Source of the DNA: an uncultured Lachnospiraceae bacterium | GTDB taxonomy: Bacteria; Bacillota; Clostridia; Lachnospirales; Lachnospiraceae | DNA: 56,756 nucleotides | Direction: 5' to 3' | NCBI GenBank assembly: GCA_902760415.1 | Contig: CACWGK010000005.1 | Span: 1 to 56,756, forward strand | In this document: piece after piece, positions 27,013-37,325 of the stretch | Numbering within the stretch: the stretch's first letter is position 1 | Layout: every line of letters begins with the position of its first letter | Made by a program: the position numbers and the translations under genes | Notes under the pieces: model-generated | The model's input: the letters and a program-made list of their open reading frames with translations, nothing else | What the model was told of the DNA's origin: nothing | The model's database searches: none

Positions 27013-27456
27013 ATGTTAATGCCAAAGAGAGTTAAATATCGTAAGCAGCAGCGTGGATCTATGAAGGGTAAGGCTACAAGAGGTAACAAGCTTCATCGTG
27101 GCGAGTATGGTATCATTGCTATGCAGCCAGCATGGATCAAATCAAATCAGATCGAGGCTGCCAGAGTTGCTATCACACGTCACCTTAGACGTGAAGGTAA
27201 AGTTTGGATTGATATGTTCCCAGACAAGCCAGTTACATCTAAGCCTATCGGTGTTCGTATGGGATCCGGAAAGGGTGCTGTAGAGTACTGGGTAGCAGTT
27301 GTTAAGCCAGGTAGAGTACTTTTTGAGGTTGCTGGTGTACCTGAAGAGAAGGCTAGAGAAGCTCTTCGTCTTGCTTCACACAAGCTTCCAATCAAATGTA
27401 AGATTGTATCAAAGGCTGAACTTGATGAAATCAATGGAGAAGGAGGTAACGAATAG
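27013..27456 (+). CDS. rplP: 50S ribosomal protein L16
   Basis: A 147-residue L16 that helps position A-site t[37 protein letters not shown] and the [18 protein letters not shown] segment are typical. ATG 27013 is favoured over ATG 27019 because GGAG at 26999 is about 10 bases away. Its stop overlaps the GTG start of rpmC by one base. Confidence 0.98.
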   Translation: MLMPKRVKYRKQQRGSMKGKATRGNKLHRGEYGIIAMQPAWIKSNQIEAARVAITRHLRREGKVWIDMFPDKPVTSKPIGVRMGSGKGAVEYWVAVVKPGRVLFEVAGVPEEKAREALRLASHKLPIKCKIVSKAELDEINGEGGNE

Positions 27457-27659
27457 TGAAGACTAAGGAATTCGTAGAAGAGTTAAAGACAAAATCAGTT
27501 GATGAGTTAAATGTCGATCTTGTAGATGCTAAGAAAGAACTATTCAACCTCAAGTTCCAGAATGCTACAAATCAGCTCGAGAACACAAGCAGAATCAAAG
27601 AGGTTAGAAGAAACATTGCCCGTATTCAGACTGTTATAGCTGAGAAGGCTAACGCTTAA
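27456..27659 (+). CDS. rpmC: 50S ribosomal protein L29
   Basis: A 67-residue L29 near the tunnel exit, two helices with the [24 protein letters not shown] core. It uses a GTG start overlapping the rplP stop (TAGTG), so translation is coupled. Confidence 0.97.
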   Translation: MKTKEFVEELKTKSVDELNVDLVDAKKELFNLKFQNATNQLENTSRIKEVRRNIARIQTVIAEKANA

Positions 27660-27680
27660 TCGTCGGGAAGGAGATAAACA

Positions 27681-27935
27681 ATGGAAAGAAATTTACGTAA
27701 GACACGTGTAGGTCTTGTTACAAGCGACAAGATGGATAAAACTATTGTTGTTTCAATTATCGACAATGTTAAGCATCCACTTTATGGCAAGATCGTTAAG
27801 AGAACATACAAGCTCAAGGCACATGACGAAGAGAACGCATGTAAGAAGGGCGATAGAGTAAGAGTTATGGAAACAAGACCTCTCTCAAAGGATAAGAGAT
27901 GGAGACTTGTTGAGATTATTGAGAGAGCTAAGTAA
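27681..27935 (+). CDS. rpsQ: 30S ribosomal protein S17
   Basis: An 84-residue S17, an early-binding OB-fold protein of the 30S body. [19 protein letters not shown] and the [20 protein letters not shown] segment are diagnostic. Good ribosome binding site GGAAGGAG before ATG 27681. Confidence 0.98.
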   Translation: MERNLRKTRVGLVTSDKMDKTIVVSIIDNVKHPLYGKIVKRTYKLKAHDEENACKKGDRVRVMETRPLSKDKRWRLVEIIERAK

Positions 27936-27949
27936 GGAGGTCGGACAAA

Positions 27950-28318
27950 ATGATACAGCAGGAATCAAGACTTAAGGTTGCCGACAATACAGGTGCTAAG
28001 GAACTCCTTTGCATCAGAGTACTTGGCGGTTCAACTAGAAGATATGCTAATATCGGTGACGTTATCGTAGCATCTGTTAAGGAAGCTACACCAGGCGGCG
28101 CTGTAAAGAAGGGCGATGTTGTTAAGGCTGTTGTAGTTCGTACAAAGCATGGCTCACACCGTAAGGACGGAAGCTACATCAGATTTGACGAGAACGCTGC
28201 AGTTATTATCAAGGATGATAATAATCCAAGAGGAACACGTATATTCGGACCAGTTGCAAGAGAGCTTCGTGATAAGAAGTTCATGAAGATCATCTCACTT
28301 GCACCTGAGGTACTTTAA
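27950..28318 (+). CDS. rplN: 50S ribosomal protein L14
   Basis: A 122-residue L14 at the subunit interface, also the docking partner of the silencing factor Rsf[40 protein letters not shown] and [20 protein letters not shown] are canonical. Confidence 0.98.
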   Translation: MIQQESRLKVADNTGAKELLCIRVLGGSTRRYANIGDVIVASVKEATPGGAVKKGDVVKAVVVRTKHGSHRKDGSYIRFDENAAVIIKDDNNPRGTRIFGPVARELRDKKFMKIISLAPEVL

Positions 28319-28330
28319 GGAGGTAGCATC

Positions 28331-28648
28331 GTGGCAACATCAAAGATTAAGAAGGGTGACCTTGTAAAAGTTATCGCCGGTAAGGATAAGGATAAAGAAG
28401 GCAAGGTTCTTAGTGTTGATCCTAAGAACGGCAAGGTGCTTGTTGAAGGTGTTAACATGGTATTCAAGCACAGCAAGCCAAGCTATCAGAACCAGAATGG
28501 TGGTATCGTTGAGAAAGAAGCACCTATCGATATTTCAAATGTAATGTACCTTTACAAGGGTAAGGCCGTAAGAGTTGGTTTTACTGGTGAAGGTAAAGAT
28601 AAGAAGAGAGTAGCCAAAGTTAATGGCAAGCTCGAGAACATAGACTAA
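28331..28648 (+). CDS. rplX: 50S ribosomal protein L24
   Basis: A 105-residue L24, an assembly initiator with an N-terminal KOW motif ([20 protein letters not shown]). It uses a GTG start at 28331, following AAGGAGGTAG. Confidence 0.97.
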   Translation: MATSKIKKGDLVKVIAGKDKDKEGKVLSVDPKNGKVLVEGVNMVFKHSKPSYQNQNGGIVEKEAPIDISNVMYLYKGKAVRVGFTGEGKDKKRVAKVNGKLENID

Positions 28649-28669
28649 TCTTGGAAGGAGGAAAAAGCA

Positions 28670-29209
28670 TTGAGTAGATTAAGAGAAGATTACGAGAACG
28701 ACATTAAGAAAGCTTTAACAGAAAAGTTCGGCTATAAAAATGTTATGCAGGTTCCAAGATTAGAAAAGATTGTCATCAACATGGGTGTTGGTGAGGCTAA
28801 GGAAAATAGCAAGATCATGGAATCAGCAGTTAAGGATCTGACAACAATTTCAGGTCAGAAGCCAGTAGTTACCAAGGCTAAGAAGTCAGTAGCTAACTTC
28901 AAGATTCGTGAAGGCATGCCTATTGGATGTAAGGTTACACTTCGTGGTGAGAGAATGTATGAGTTTGCAGACAGACTTATCAATCTTGCACTTCCACGAG
29001 TTCGTGACTTCCGTGGTGTAAGCGCTGAGTCATTTGATGGAAGAGGAAACTACGCTCTTGGTATTAAGGAGCAGATCATCTTCCCAGAGATCGAGTATGA
29101 CAAGGTTGACAAGGTTAGAGGAATGGATATCATTTTTGTAACCACAGCACAGACAGATGAAGAGGCAAGAGAATTACTTAGACTCTTCGGTATGCCATTC
29201 AAGAGGTAA
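28670..29209 (+). CDS. rplE: 50S ribosomal protein L5
   Basis: A 179-residue L5 of the central protuberance, binding 5S rRNA and P-site tRNA. Recognisable segments are [35 protein letters not shown] and [17 protein letters not shown]. It starts with TTG at 28670 after GGAAGGAGG, an uncommon start for such a highly expressed gene. Confidence 0.98.
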   Translation: MSRLREDYENDIKKALTEKFGYKNVMQVPRLEKIVINMGVGEAKENSKIMESAVKDLTTISGQKPVVTKAKKSVANFKIREGMPIGCKVTLRGERMYEFADRLINLALPRVRDFRGVSAESFDGRGNYALGIKEQIIFPEIEYDKVDKVRGMDIIFVTTAQTDEEARELLRLFGMPFKR

Positions 29210-29222
29210 GGAGGAAGAAACT

Positions 29223-29408
29223 ATGGCTAAGACAGCTATGAAAGTAAAGCAGCAGAGAAAGCAGAAGTTCTCAACTAGAGAATATTCACGTTGCAAGATC
29301 TGTGGTAGACCACATGCATACCTCAGAAAGTATGGTATCTGCAGAGTATGTTTCAGAGAACTTGCTTACAATGGTGATATTCCAGGCGTAAAGAAGAGCT
29401 CATGGTAA
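29223..29408 (+). CDS. rpsN: 30S ribosomal protein S14, zinc-binding type Z
   Basis: The short, 61-residue zinc form of S14: [16 protein letters not shown], then [20 protein letters not shown] with four zinc-binding Cys, and [16 protein letters not shown]. The longer open frame starting at 29157 lies inside rplE and is rejected; ATG 29223 follows AAGGAGG. Confidence 0.98.
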   Translation: MAKTAMKVKQQRKQKFSTREYSRCKICGRPHAYLRKYGICRVCFRELAYNGDIPGVKKSSW

Positions 29409-29450
29409 AGTTCACGATTTGCTGTTATAAAATTAATGGAGGTAATTAAA

Positions 29451-29852
29451 ATGGCAACAAGCGATCCAATTGCAGATATGCTTACAAGAATTCGTAATGC
29501 AAATACTGCGAAACATGATACAGTAGATATACCTGCATCTAAGATGAAGCAGGCGATTGCTAAGATCCTTCTCGATGAGGGATATGTTAGTGCCGTTGAA
29601 ACTGTTAAAGAAGGTAACTTCGACGTTATAAGAATTACACTTAAGTATGGTAAGGATAAGAACGAGAAGGTTCTTAGAGGCCTTAAGAGAATATCTAAGC
29701 CAGGACTTAGAGTATATGCTGATACAGAGAATCTTCCAAAGGTACTTGGAGGAATGGGTACAGCAATCATTTCAACAAACAAGGGTGTGCTTACAGATAA
29801 GGAAGCACGTAAGGAGAATGTTGGAGGAGAGGTCCTCGCATTTATCTGGTAA
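29451..29852 (+). CDS. rpsH: 30S ribosomal protein S8
   Basis: A 133-residue S8, central to 30S platform assembly and the classical translational repressor of spc operons. [29 protein letters not shown] and [22 protein letters not shown] are diagnostic. ATG 29436 contains the ribosome binding site (GGAGG), so ATG 29451 is the start. Confidence 0.98.
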   Translation: MATSDPIADMLTRIRNANTAKHDTVDIPASKMKQAIAKILLDEGYVSAVETVKEGNFDVIRITLKYGKDKNEKVLRGLKRISKPGLRVYADTENLPKVLGGMGTAIISTNKGVLTDKEARKENVGGEVLAFIW

Positions 29853-29875
29853 TTATATTATAGGAGGAAAGGCAA

Positions 29876-30415
29876 ATGTCACGTATCGGTAAAATGCCTA
29901 TCGCTGTACCTGCAGGTGTAACTGTAGATATAGCAGAAAATAATAAGGTGACGGTCAAGGGTCCTAAGGGTGAGCTTTCACGTGCTCTTGCTCCAGAGAT
30001 GGAGATTAAGATGGACGGTGATGTTATCACAGTTACAAGACCTAACGATCTTAAGAGAAACAGAGCTCTTCATGGTCTTACTAGAACACTTCTTAACAAC
30101 ATGATCATTGGTGTTACAGAGGGATATAAGAAGACTCTTGAGGTTAACGGTGTTGGTTATAGAGCTTCAAAGCAGGGCAAGAAGCTTGTACTTAACCTTG
30201 GATATTCACATCCAGTAGAGATGGAAGATCCAGAAGGACTTGAGACAACAGTAGAAGATAACAAGATTGTCGTATCTGGTATCGATAAGGAGAAGGTTGG
30301 ACAGTATGCTGCAGAGATACGTTCAACAAGAGCTCCAGAGCCATATAAGGGCAAGGGTATCAAGTATGATTATGAAGTAATCAGACGTAAAGTCGGTAAG
30401 ACTGGTAAGAAGTAA
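29876..30415 (+). CDS. rplF: 50S ribosomal protein L6
   Basis: A 179-residue L6 near the factor-binding site, with the duplicated fold expected. [23 protein letters not shown] and [19 protein letters not shown] are typical. AGGAGG precedes ATG 29876. Confidence 0.98.
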   Translation: MSRIGKMPIAVPAGVTVDIAENNKVTVKGPKGELSRALAPEMEIKMDGDVITVTRPNDLKRNRALHGLTRTLLNNMIIGVTEGYKKTLEVNGVGYRASKQGKKLVLNLGYSHPVEMEDPEGLETTVEDNKIVVSGIDKEKVGQYAAEIRSTRAPEPYKGKGIKYDYEVIRRKVGKTGKK

Positions 30416-30432
30416 GAAAGGGAGAGTAAACT

Positions 30433-30801
30433 ATGATTAACAAGGAATCAAGAAATGTTATTCGTCAGAAGAAGCATTTAAAGATTAGAAATCGTTTCAG
30501 TGGTACTACTGAAAGACCAAGACTTGCTGTATATAGAAGTAATAATCATGTGTATGCTCAGGTTATTGACGATACCGTTGGTAAGACTATCGTTTCTGCT
30601 TCAACAGTTGAAAAAAGCATTGCTTCAGAACTTGAGAAGACAAATAACATAGATGCAGCAGCATATGTTGGTAAGGTAATTGCTGAGAGAGCACTTGCAG
30701 CAGATATCAAAGAAGTAGTATTTGACAGAGGTGGCTTTATCTACACTGGTAAGGTTAAGGCCCTCGCCGAGGCAGCTAGAGAAGCTGGCCTTGTATTCTA
30801 A
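30433..30801 (+). CDS. rplR: 50S ribosomal protein L18
   Basis: A 122-residue L18, the third 5S rRNA-binding protein. [29 protein letters not shown] and [22 protein letters not shown] are diagnostic. Confidence 0.98.
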   Translation: MINKESRNVIRQKKHLKIRNRFSGTTERPRLAVYRSNNHVYAQVIDDTVGKTIVSASTVEKSIASELEKTNNIDAAAYVGKVIAERALAADIKEVVFDRGGFIYTGKVKALAEAAREAGLVF

Positions 30802-30817
30802 TAAGGAGGACGTCGTA

Positions 30818-31327
30818 ATGAAGCATACAAAGATAGATGTAAGCCAGATGGAGCTCTTTGATAATGTTGTTGCTATCAAGCGTGTAACCAAGGTTGTTAA
30901 GGGTGGACGTAACATGAGATTCTCAGCACTTATCGTTGTTGGTGATCGTAACGGTCACGTTGGTGCTGGAATTGGTAAAGCAGCTGAGATTCCAGAGGCT
31001 ATTAGAAAAGCTAAGGAAGATGCTATCAAGAAGATGGTAGCTGTTCCTATAAATGAGAATGGAAGTATCCCTTATGGATATACAGGCGAGTTCGGAAGTG
31101 CTAAGGTTCTTCTTAAGTCTGCTCCAGAAGGTACTGGTATCATCGCAGGTGGTCCTGCACGTAGCGTGCTTGAGCTTGCAGGATACAAGAACATACGTAC
31201 TAAGTCACTTGGTTCAAACAACAAGCAGAACGTTGTTCTTGCTACAATCGAGGGACTTAAGGCCATTCAGGATCCAGAAGAAATCGCTAGACTTCGTGGT
31301 AAGTCTGTAGCTGAGATTCTTAACTAG
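30818..31327 (+). CDS. rpsE: 30S ribosomal protein S5
   Basis: A 169-residue S5 involved in mRNA helicase activity and accuracy. The N-terminal double-stranded RNA-binding fold ([29 protein letters not shown]) and C-terminal domain ([18 protein letters not shown]) are intact. A longer in-frame extension begins at 30722 within rplR and is rejected because AAGGAGG precedes ATG 30818. Confidence 0.98.
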   Translation: MKHTKIDVSQMELFDNVVAIKRVTKVVKGGRNMRFSALIVVGDRNGHVGAGIGKAAEIPEAIRKAKEDAIKKMVAVPINENGSIPYGYTGEFGSAKVLLKSAPEGTGIIAGGPARSVLELAGYKNIRTKSLGSNNKQNVVLATIEGLKAIQDPEEIARLRGKSVAEILN

Positions 31328-31340
31328 GAGGTAGAGACAG

Positions 31341-31520
31341 ATGGCAGATACATTAAAAGTAACATTAGTTAAATCACCTATAGGCTGCATTCCAAAGCAT
31401 AAGCGTACAGTTGAGGCTCTTGGCCTCAAGAAGGTTAACAAGACTGTTGAGCTTCCTAACAACGCTGCTACAAAGGGAATGATTAAGCAGGTAGAGTATT
31501 TACTTAAGGTAGAAGAATAG
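31341..31520 (+). CDS. rpmD: 50S ribosomal protein L30
   Basis: A short gene of 59 codons plus stop. The product reads [20 protein letters not shown], then [20 protein letters not shown], ending VEYLLKVEE: the standard L30 fold and length. AGGAGG lies in the rpsE stop region and the gene ends 13 bases before rplO. Confidence 0.96.
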   Translation: MADTLKVTLVKSPIGCIPKHKRTVEALGLKKVNKTVELPNNAATKGMIKQVEYLLKVEE

Positions 31521-31533
31521 GAGGACCCGCAGG

Positions 31534-31974
31534 ATGAATTTATCAACTCTCGCACCAAATGAAGGTGCAGTAACACGTGATGACTTCAGACGTGGACGTG
31601 GTCACGGTTCAGGAAATGGAAAAACAGCCGGTAAGGGACATAAGGGTCAGAAAGCACGTTCAGGTGCACCAAGACCTGGTTTCGAAGGTGGTCAGATGCC
31701 ACTCTTCAGACGTATTCCTAAGAGAGGCTTCAAGTGCAGAAACTCTAAGTTCATCATCTCAATCAATGTTTCAGATCTTAACAAATTTGAGGATGGTGCT
31801 ACAGTAGATAATGCAGCACTTAAGGAAGCTGGTCTCGTAAAGAATCCTAGAGACGGTGTTAAAGTTTTAGGAAATGGAGAACTCACAAAGAAGCTTACAG
31901 TCAAGGTTGCTGGTGCTAGTAAGACAGCAGTAGAGAAGATTGAAGCTGCAGGCGGTACATTTGAGGTAAACTAA
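31534..31974 (+). CDS. rplO: 50S ribosomal protein L15
   Basis: A 146-residue L15, a late assembly protein. The Gly/Arg-rich N-terminal tail (RGRGHGSGNGKTAGKGHKGQ, then GFEGGQMPLFRRIPKRGF) is diagnostic. secY begins one base after its stop. Confidence 0.98.
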   Translation: MNLSTLAPNEGAVTRDDFRRGRGHGSGNGKTAGKGHKGQKARSGAPRPGFEGGQMPLFRRIPKRGFKCRNSKFIISINVSDLNKFEDGATVDNAALKEAGLVKNPRDGVKVLGNGELTKKLTVKVAGASKTAVEKIEAAGGTFEVN

Positions 31975-31975
31975 T

Positions 31976-33295
31976 ATGTTTAAAACCATTAGAGATGCGT
32001 TTAAAGTTAAAGAGATTAGAAATGGTCTGATATTTACATTTTTTATTCTCATAGTTGTAAGACTTGGATCACTTATACCTACACCAGGTGTAGATACATC
32101 TAAGCTTTCAAACTACTTTGCAAATAATCTTGGTGATGGTGCTAATTCGCTTCTTGATTCATTTACTGGTGGATCATTCCAGAGAATGTCGATATTTGCA
32201 CTTTCTGTAACGCCATATATTACTTCATCCATCATTATACAGCTCCTCACGATTGCTATCCCAGCACTTGAGGAGATGCAGAAAGATGGAAATGAAGGAC
32301 GTAAGAAGATGACAGCCATTACTCGAGTTGTTTCAGTTGCTCTTGCTATTATCGAGGCACTCGGACTTTCAATCGGTTTTGGCCGTTCAGGTCTTCTTTA
32401 TGAGTACAACTTCCTGTCAGTAGCAGTTATCGTTATTTGCTTAACTGCAGGTAGTACATTTATTATGTGGCTTGGTGAGAGAATCACTGAGAGAGGTGTT
32501 GGAAATGGAGTATCTATCATACTTCTTATCAACATCGTGTCACGTATGCCTAACGATTTCGTTAACCTTTTCAATATGTTTGTTAAGGGTAAGGCTGTTG
32601 TGAATATGATCTTCGCAGGTGTTATTATCATCGCAGTTGTTGTTCTTACAACAATACTTACCATTCTTCTGAATGATGCTGAGAGAAGAATACCTGTATC
32701 ATATGCACAGAAGGTTCAGGGAAGACGTCAGGTTGGTGGAAACACATCCCATATTCCACTTAAGGTGAATACAGGAAACGTTATGCCTATTATCTTCGCA
32801 TCAACGCTTATGTCAATTCCATCAATCGTAACCAACCTTTTCAATGTAAATATTAAGAATCAGGTTGTTGCAAAGATATTTGAAGGACTGAATACAAATT
32901 ATTGGTTTAGACCTGGATATCCATGGGCTTATATAGGACTTGTTCTTTATGTAGCACTTGTTATCTTCTTTGCATATTTCTATACATCTATTTCATTTAA
33001 TCCAATGGAGATTGCAAATAACCTGAAGAAGCAGGGTGGTTTTGTTCCTGGTATCAGACCAGGTAAATCAACACAGGATTATCTGAATAAGATACTTAAC
33101 TATATCGTTATAATAGGTGCTATCGGACTTATTATCGTAGCTATAATCCCAATCTTCTTTAACGGAAGATTTAGTGCGGATGTTTCATTTGGTGGTACAT
33201 CACTTATCATTATCTGTGGTGTTATCATTGAGACAATTAAGCAGATTGAGTCTAAGATGATAGTACGTAACTATTCAGGTTTCCTTAACAGTTAA
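31976..33295 (+). CDS. secY: Protein translocase subunit SecY
   Basis: A 439-residue SecY with ten predicted spans; the channel for export of the many secreted proteins in this window. Recognisable: [20 protein letters not shown] (TM1), [20 protein letters not shown] (plug/TM2), [27 protein letters not shown], and the lateral-gate segments, with [17 protein letters not shown] before TM9. The ATG at 31976 follows the rplO stop by one base and its ribosome binding site lies in the rplO end. Confidence 0.98.
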   Translation: MFKTIRDAFKVKEIRNGLIFTFFILIVVRLGSLIPTPGVDTSKLSNYFANNLGDGANSLLDSFTGGSFQRMSIFALSVTPYITSSIIIQLLTIAIPALEEMQKDGNEGRKKMTAITRVVSVALAIIEALGLSIGFGRSGLLYEYNFLSVAVIVICLTAGSTFIMWLGERITERGVGNGVSIILLINIVSRMPNDFVNLFNMFVKGKAVVNMIFAGVIIIAVVVLTTILTILLNDAERRIPVSYAQKVQGRRQVGGNTSHIPLKVNTGNVMPIIFASTLMSIPSIVTNLFNVNIKNQVVAKIFEGLNTNYWFRPGYPWAYIGLVLYVALVIFFAYFYTSISFNPMEIANNLKKQGGFVPGIRPGKSTQDYLNKILNYIVIIGAIGLIIVAIIPIFFNGRFSADVSFGGTSLIIICGVIIETIKQIESKMIVRNYSGFLNS

Positions 33296-33303
33296 CAATA
33301 TGA

Positions 33304-33339
33304 TGTGTCAATGGGGGCTTTCCCCCACTGACACATTTT
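33304..33339 (+). terminator. Terminator-like hairpin between secY and adk
   Basis: Arms TGTGTCA-at-GGGGG and CCCCC-ac-TGACACA with a CTTT loop, followed by TTTTG. The stem is very stable but the T-tract is only four bases, so it may be a leaky terminator or processing site that sets the ratio of adk to upstream genes. Confidence 0.7.
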
Positions 33340-33359
33340 GCAGTAGAAAGGAGCAAACT

Positions 33360-34001
33360 ATGAAGATAATTATGCTTGGAGCTCCTGGTGCCGGTAAAGG
33401 TACACAGGCTGATATGATCTGTGGCAAGTACAATGTACCTCATATTTCAACTGGAGATATCTTCAGAGCAAATATCAAGAATGGTACAGAACTTGGTCAG
33501 AAAGCTAAGGGTTATATGGATAGAGGAGAGCTTGTTCCTGATTCACTTGTAGTTGATCTTGTTATCGACCGCATACATCAGGATGACTGTGCAAACGGTT
33601 ATGTACTGGATGGTTTCCCAAGAACTATTCCACAGGCAGAGGCTCTTGATGCTGCACTTGCTGAAGCAGGTGAGTCAGTAGACTATGCTATAAATGTAGA
33701 TGTTCCTGATGAGAATATCGTAAACCGTATGTCAGGTAGACGTGCATGTGTAAAGTGTGGTGCTACATATCACATTAAGTACAATGCACCTAAGACAGAA
33801 GGAATCTGTGATAACTGCGGAAGTGAGCTTATCCAGAGAGAAGATGATAAGCCAGAAACTGTACTTAACAGACTTTCAGTTTATCATGAGCAGACACAGC
33901 CACTTATTGATTACTATGACGGTAAGGGATTAGTAAAGAATATAGATGGTACAAAGTCACTTGAAGATGTATTCGCTGATATAACAGCAATACTTGGTTA
34001 A
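33360..34001 (+). CDS. adk: Adenylate kinase
   Basis: A 213-residue adenylate kinase that interconverts AMP, ADP and ATP. P-loop GAPGAGKGT at residues 7-15, AMP-binding [23 protein letters not shown], and a zinc-binding lid with CVKCG and CDNCG, the Gram-positive long form. The open frame runs upstream to 33300, across the hairpin; ATG 33360 after GAAAGGAGC is the start. The methionine aminopeptidase gene usually found next is absent. Confidence 0.98.
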   Translation: MKIIMLGAPGAGKGTQADMICGKYNVPHISTGDIFRANIKNGTELGQKAKGYMDRGELVPDSLVVDLVIDRIHQDDCANGYVLDGFPRTIPQAEALDAALAEAGESVDYAINVDVPDENIVNRMSGRRACVKCGATYHIKYNAPKTEGICDNCGSELIQREDDKPETVLNRLSVYHEQTQPLIDYYDGKGLVKNIDGTKSLEDVFADITAILG

Positions 34002-34043
34002 GAAGCTTATAGCTTTAAGCTACTATATAAAAGGAGTAAACAT

Positions 34044-34262
34044 ATGTCCAAAACTGACGAAATTGAGTGCGAAGGCGTAGTATTAGAAAAGCTTCCGAAT
34101 GCCATGTTCAGGGTAGAACTTGAGAATGGTCATGAGATACTTGCTCATATAAGTGGAAAGCTTCGTATGAACTACATCAAGATATTGCCAGGAGATAAGG
34201 TAACAGTTGTTTTATCACCTTATGATCTATCAAAGGGCAGAATAACTTGGAGAGCAAAGTAA
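34044..34262 (+). CDS. infA: Translation initiation factor IF-1
   Basis: A 72-residue OB-fold protein that occupies the ribosomal A site during initiation. [40 protein letters not shown] and [18 protein letters not shown] are diagnostic. It lies 42 bases after adk with AAAAGGAG upstream. Confidence 0.98.
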   Translation: MSKTDEIECEGVVLEKLPNAMFRVELENGHEILAHISGKLRMNYIKILPGDKVTVVLSPYDLSKGRITWRAK

Positions 34263-34290
34263 TTTTTTTATAATTTACTTTAGAAAGTCC

Positions 34291-34319
34291 TTGCATTTAG
34301 CACTGAAAAATGTTAGAGT
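34291..34319 (+). promoter_or_regulatory. Promoter upstream of rpmJ
   Basis: TTGCAT (34291-34296), 17-base spacer, TAGAGT (34314-34319). The bases CTTGCATTTAG around the -35 are identical to those at the S10 promoter. The weak -10 lowers confidence. Confidence 0.5.
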
Positions 34320-34358
34320 AGACATTTGCAGGACACTTTTGGAAAGGAGAGTATTTTA

Positions 34359-34472
34359 ATGAAGGTACGCGCATCAGTAAAACCAATTTGCGATAAGTGC
34401 AAAATCATTAAAAGAAAAGGCAGAATTCTTATTATCTGCGAAAATCCAAAGCACAAACAGCGTCAAGGATAA
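34359..34472 (+). CDS. rpmJ: 50S ribosomal protein L36
   Basis: A 37-codon gene. The product begins [20 protein letters not shown] and ends [11 protein letters not shown], with the Cys3-His zinc site of the standard L36. GGAAAGGAG precedes ATG 34359. It is followed by an unusual 282-base gap before rpsM. Confidence 0.97.
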   Translation: MKVRASVKPICDKCKIIKRKGRILIICENPKHKQRQG

Positions 34473-34754
34473 TAATTATATTACGATTTTGACAAGGAGA
34501 TTAGAAAAACCGGTGTTTAGCCCACTAGGAGTTTAATTTCCTGCTTTGTGCGTTTGCTACCTGGTCTATGAAAATTGGTATGAGTATCTACATATCTAAT
34601 ACATGGATGTAAGGTAGGTTAATTTGTATCATATATGGTGGTACGGACAAAACGCGGCTAATCAGCGCGTCTAATGCTGATTAATTTATCTCGGGTTTCT
34701 CGAGATAGCGGCTGACAGAAACAGTAACATTTATTTTATTTGGAGGTAGAATTA
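34473..34754 (+). promoter_or_regulatory. 282-base structured leader between rpmJ and rpsM
   Basis: No gene is visible. Two clear hairpins stand near the 3' end: TAATCAGC/GCTGATTA (34659-34683) and ATCTCG/CGAGAT (34688-34706). A TTGACA at 34489-34494 lacks a matching -10. In most Firmicutes rpmJ and rpsM are tens of bases apart, so this may be an S13/S4-type autoregulatory leader. No known class is recognised. Confidence 0.5.
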
Positions 34755-35123
34755 ATGGCTCGTATTTCAGGAGTAGATTTACCTAGAGACAAGCGTATCG
34801 AGATTGGTCTTACCTATATTTATGGTATCGGTCTTACAACTTCTAAGAAGATTCTTGAAGCTACTGGAGTTTCTCCAGACACTAGAGTTAAGGATCTTGC
34901 TGATGACGAAGTTAGAAAGATGAGTGACTATATCAACGAGAATCTTATGGTCGAAGGTGATCTCAGACGTGAGACAGCGCTTAACATTAAGCGTCTGCAG
35001 GAGATAGGTTGCTATCGCGGCATACGTCATAGAAAGGGTCTTCCAGTTCGTGGACAGAACACAAAGAACAATGCTCGTACACGTAAGGGACCTAAGAAGA
35101 CAGTTGCTAACAAGAAGAAGTAG
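34755..35123 (+). CDS. rpsM: 30S ribosomal protein S13
   Basis: A 122-residue S13 of the 30S head, bridging to L5. [33 protein letters not shown] and [20 protein letters not shown] are diagnostic. ATG 34755 is chosen over 34740 because GGAGG lies at 34742-34746. Confidence 0.98.
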   Translation: MARISGVDLPRDKRIEIGLTYIYGIGLTTSKKILEATGVSPDTRVKDLADDEVRKMSDYINENLMVEGDLRRETALNIKRLQEIGCYRGIRHRKGLPVRGQNTKNNARTRKGPKKTVANKKK

Positions 35124-35157
35124 TATCGTAATATATTAATTTGGAGGATATAAGTTA

Positions 35158-35556
35158 ATGGCTAAGTCAGGAGCTACCAAAAAGGTATCTAAAAAGCGTA
35201 ACAGACGTAGTGTGCAGCATGGACAGGCACACATTCAGGCGTCATTTAACAATACAATCGTAACATTAACTGATGCCGAAGGTAATGCACTCTCATGGGC
35301 AAGTGCAGGTGGTCTTGGATTCAGAGGATCTAAGAAGTCTACACCATACGCTGCTCAGATGGCAGCTGAGACAGCTGCAAAGGCTGCTGCACCTTACGGA
35401 CTTAAGACAATCGATGTTATGGTAAAGGGACCTGGTACAGGTCGTGAGGCAGCTATCAGAGCACTTGCTGCTTGCGGTCTTGAGGTTCAAACAATTAAGG
35501 ATGTTACTCCAGTTCCACACAATGGATGTCGTCCACCAAAGAGAAGAAGAGTCTGA
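35158..35556 (+). CDS. rpsK: 30S ribosomal protein S11
   Basis: A 132-residue S11 of the platform. [39 protein letters not shown] and the C-terminal [15 protein letters not shown] are typical. Confidence 0.98.
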   Translation: MAKSGATKKVSKKRNRRSVQHGQAHIQASFNNTIVTLTDAEGNALSWASAGGLGFRGSKKSTPYAAQMAAETAAKAAAPYGLKTIDVMVKGPGTGREAAIRALAACGLEVQTIKDVTPVPHNGCRPPKRRRV

Positions 35557-35573
35557 GTTAGGAGGAGATTATT

Positions 35574-36167
35574 ATGGCAATTAATAGAACACCAGTTCTT
35601 AAGAGATGTAGATCACTTGGACTTGAGCCTTCTTATCTTGGAGTGAATAAGACATCTCGTAGAAAGAACTTAAGAGGACAGAGAAAAGTAAGTGAATATG
35701 GACTTCAGCTTCGTGAGAAGCAGAAGGCTAAGTTTATATACGGAGTACAGGAGAAGCCTTTCCGTAACATGTTTGAGAAGGCAGAGAAGATGCCAGGACT
35801 TGTTGGTACAAATCTTATGCAGCTTCTTGAGCTGAGACTTGATAACATTGTTTTCCGTCTTGGTTTCGCTAGAACTAGACGTGAGGCAAGACAGATCGTT
35901 TCTCATAAGCATGTAACAGTAAATGGTAAGGTTGTAAACATTCCATCATATAAGGTTAGTCCAGAAGACGTAATCGAGATTAAAGAGAAGAGCAAGTCTC
36001 TTCAGAGATTTAAGGATATTGCTGAGGCAAATGCTAACATCGCTGTTCCAGCATGGCTTGATGTTGATTCAGATAAGCTTAGTGGTAAGGTATCACAGAT
36101 CCCTCTTAGAGAGCAGATTGATGTTCCTGTAAATGAGACACTTATAGTCGAGCTGTATTCTAAGTAA
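35574..36167 (+). CDS. rpsD: 30S ribosomal protein S4
   Basis: A 197-residue S4, primary 16S rRNA binder and a translational repressor of the alpha operon in other bacteria. It carries an S4 RNA-binding domain ([33 protein letters not shown]). The N-terminal zinc-type cysteines of some Firmicutes are reduced to a single Cys, so this is a zinc-independent form. Confidence 0.98.
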   Translation: MAINRTPVLKRCRSLGLEPSYLGVNKTSRRKNLRGQRKVSEYGLQLREKQKAKFIYGVQEKPFRNMFEKAEKMPGLVGTNLMQLLELRLDNIVFRLGFARTRREARQIVSHKHVTVNGKVVNIPSYKVSPEDVIEIKEKSKSLQRFKDIAEANANIAVPAWLDVDSDKLSGKVSQIPLREQIDVPVNETLIVELYSK

Positions 36168-36174
36168 TTCTAGC

Positions 36175-36194
36175 GCATATCTTATACGATATGC
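36175..36194 (+). promoter_or_regulatory. Hairpin in the rpsD-rpoA gap
   Basis: GCATATC/GATATGC with a TTATAC loop, 48 bases before the rpoA start. No T-tract follows; likely a processing or translational element. Confidence 0.45.
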
Positions 36195-36242
36195 CGCCAG
36201 AATCGCCAGATTATACAGTATATATATATTTGGAGGTTATGA

Positions 36243-37199
36243 ATGTTCGAATTTGAAAAGCCTAGAATAGTTATAGACGAGATGTCAGAGGATAACAAGT
36301 ATGGAAGATTCGTCATTGAGCCACTTGAGAGAGGTTATGGTACAACTCTCGGTAACTCACTTCGTCGTGTTATGCTTTCATCACTTCCAGGAACAGCTGT
36401 AAGCTATGTCAAGATTAAGGGCGTGCTTCACGAGTTTAGTTCAATCCCTGGTGTTAAGGAAGATGTAACTGAGATAGTTATGAACATTAAGGAGCTTTGT
36501 ATCAAGAATAATTCATCAAATGATGATATTAAGATCGGATACATTGAGGCTTCAGGGGATAAAGTCGTAACAGCAGCTGATATCCATGTTGATGGAGATC
36601 TTGAGATTCTTAATCCTGATCTTGTTATCGCTAATCTTAATGGTGCTGATGCACGTCTTGAGATGGAGCTTACTATCACAAATGGCCGTGGTTATGTAAG
36701 TGCTGACAAGAATAAGGAACGTGAGCCTTCTATAGATGTAATCGCTGTTGATTCCATTTATACACCTGTTGACAGAGTTAACCTTACAGTAGAGAACACT
36801 CGTGTTGGTCAGATCACTGATTATGACAAGCTTACACTTGATGTTTTCACAAATGGTACTCTTGCTCCAGATGATGCAGTAAGTTATGCTGCAAAGGTGC
36901 TTAGTGAGCATCTTGGCCTCTTCATTAACCTTTCTGATAATGTTAAGGATAAGACAATCATTATCGAGAAGCAGGATGAGGTTCCAGAGTCTACAGCTAA
37001 GGATATGTCAATTGATGAGCTTGAACTCAGCGTTCGTTCTTACAACTGTCTGAAGAGAGCTAATATCAATACAGTTAAGGAGCTTTGCAGTAAGACTCCT
37101 GATGAGATGATGAAGGTTCGTAACCTGGGCCGTAAGTCACTCGAGGAAGTTCTCGCAAAACTTAAGGAACTCGGCCTTTCACTTAACGAAGGCGAGTAA
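36243..37199 (+). CDS. rpoA: DNA-directed RNA polymerase subunit alpha
   Basis: A 318-residue alpha subunit. The N-terminal assembly domain shows [20 protein letters not shown] and [18 protein letters not shown]; the C-terminal UP-element-binding domain shows [31 protein letters not shown] and LKELGLSL. Complete and of ordinary length. GGAGG lies just before ATG 36243. Confidence 0.98.
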   Translation: MFEFEKPRIVIDEMSEDNKYGRFVIEPLERGYGTTLGNSLRRVMLSSLPGTAVSYVKIKGVLHEFSSIPGVKEDVTEIVMNIKELCIKNNSSNDDIKIGYIEASGDKVVTAADIHVDGDLEILNPDLVIANLNGADARLEMELTITNGRGYVSADKNKEREPSIDVIAVDSIYTPVDRVNLTVENTRVGQITDYDKLTLDVFTNGTLAPDDAVSYAAKVLSEHLGLFINLSDNVKDKTIIIEKQDEVPESTAKDMSIDELELSVRSYNCLKRANINTVKELCSKTPDEMMKVRNLGRKSLEEVLAKLKELGLSLNEGE

Positions 37200-37205
37200 T
37201 ATAAA

Positions 37206-37310
37206 GCGATATATATCGCAGTAACCACTCACGCGGAAGGCGCCTTGATACATTTTGTTATATAGGCGGATACAGTACGCACAGTGAAGACCGCGGGTTA
37301 TCCCGTAGGT
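37206..37310 (+). promoter_or_regulatory. Two hairpins in the rpoA-rplQ gap
   Basis: A perfect 14-base palindrome beginning GCGATAT (37206-37219), and ACC-g-CGGG/CCCG-ta-GGT around a TTAT loop (37290-37310), the latter ending just before AAGGAGG of rplQ. They could tune rplQ translation. Confidence 0.45.
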
Positions 37311-37325
37311 AAGGAGGAATAAAAA

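Noticed and set aside
33300-33359. N-terminal extension of adenylate kinase
   Set aside because: The extra codons translate the hairpin between secY and adk; the conserved N-terminus and ribosome binding site point to 33360.
34489-34494. TTGACA as a promoter for rpsM
   Set aside because: No acceptable -10 box at 16-19 bases; more likely chance within the leader.
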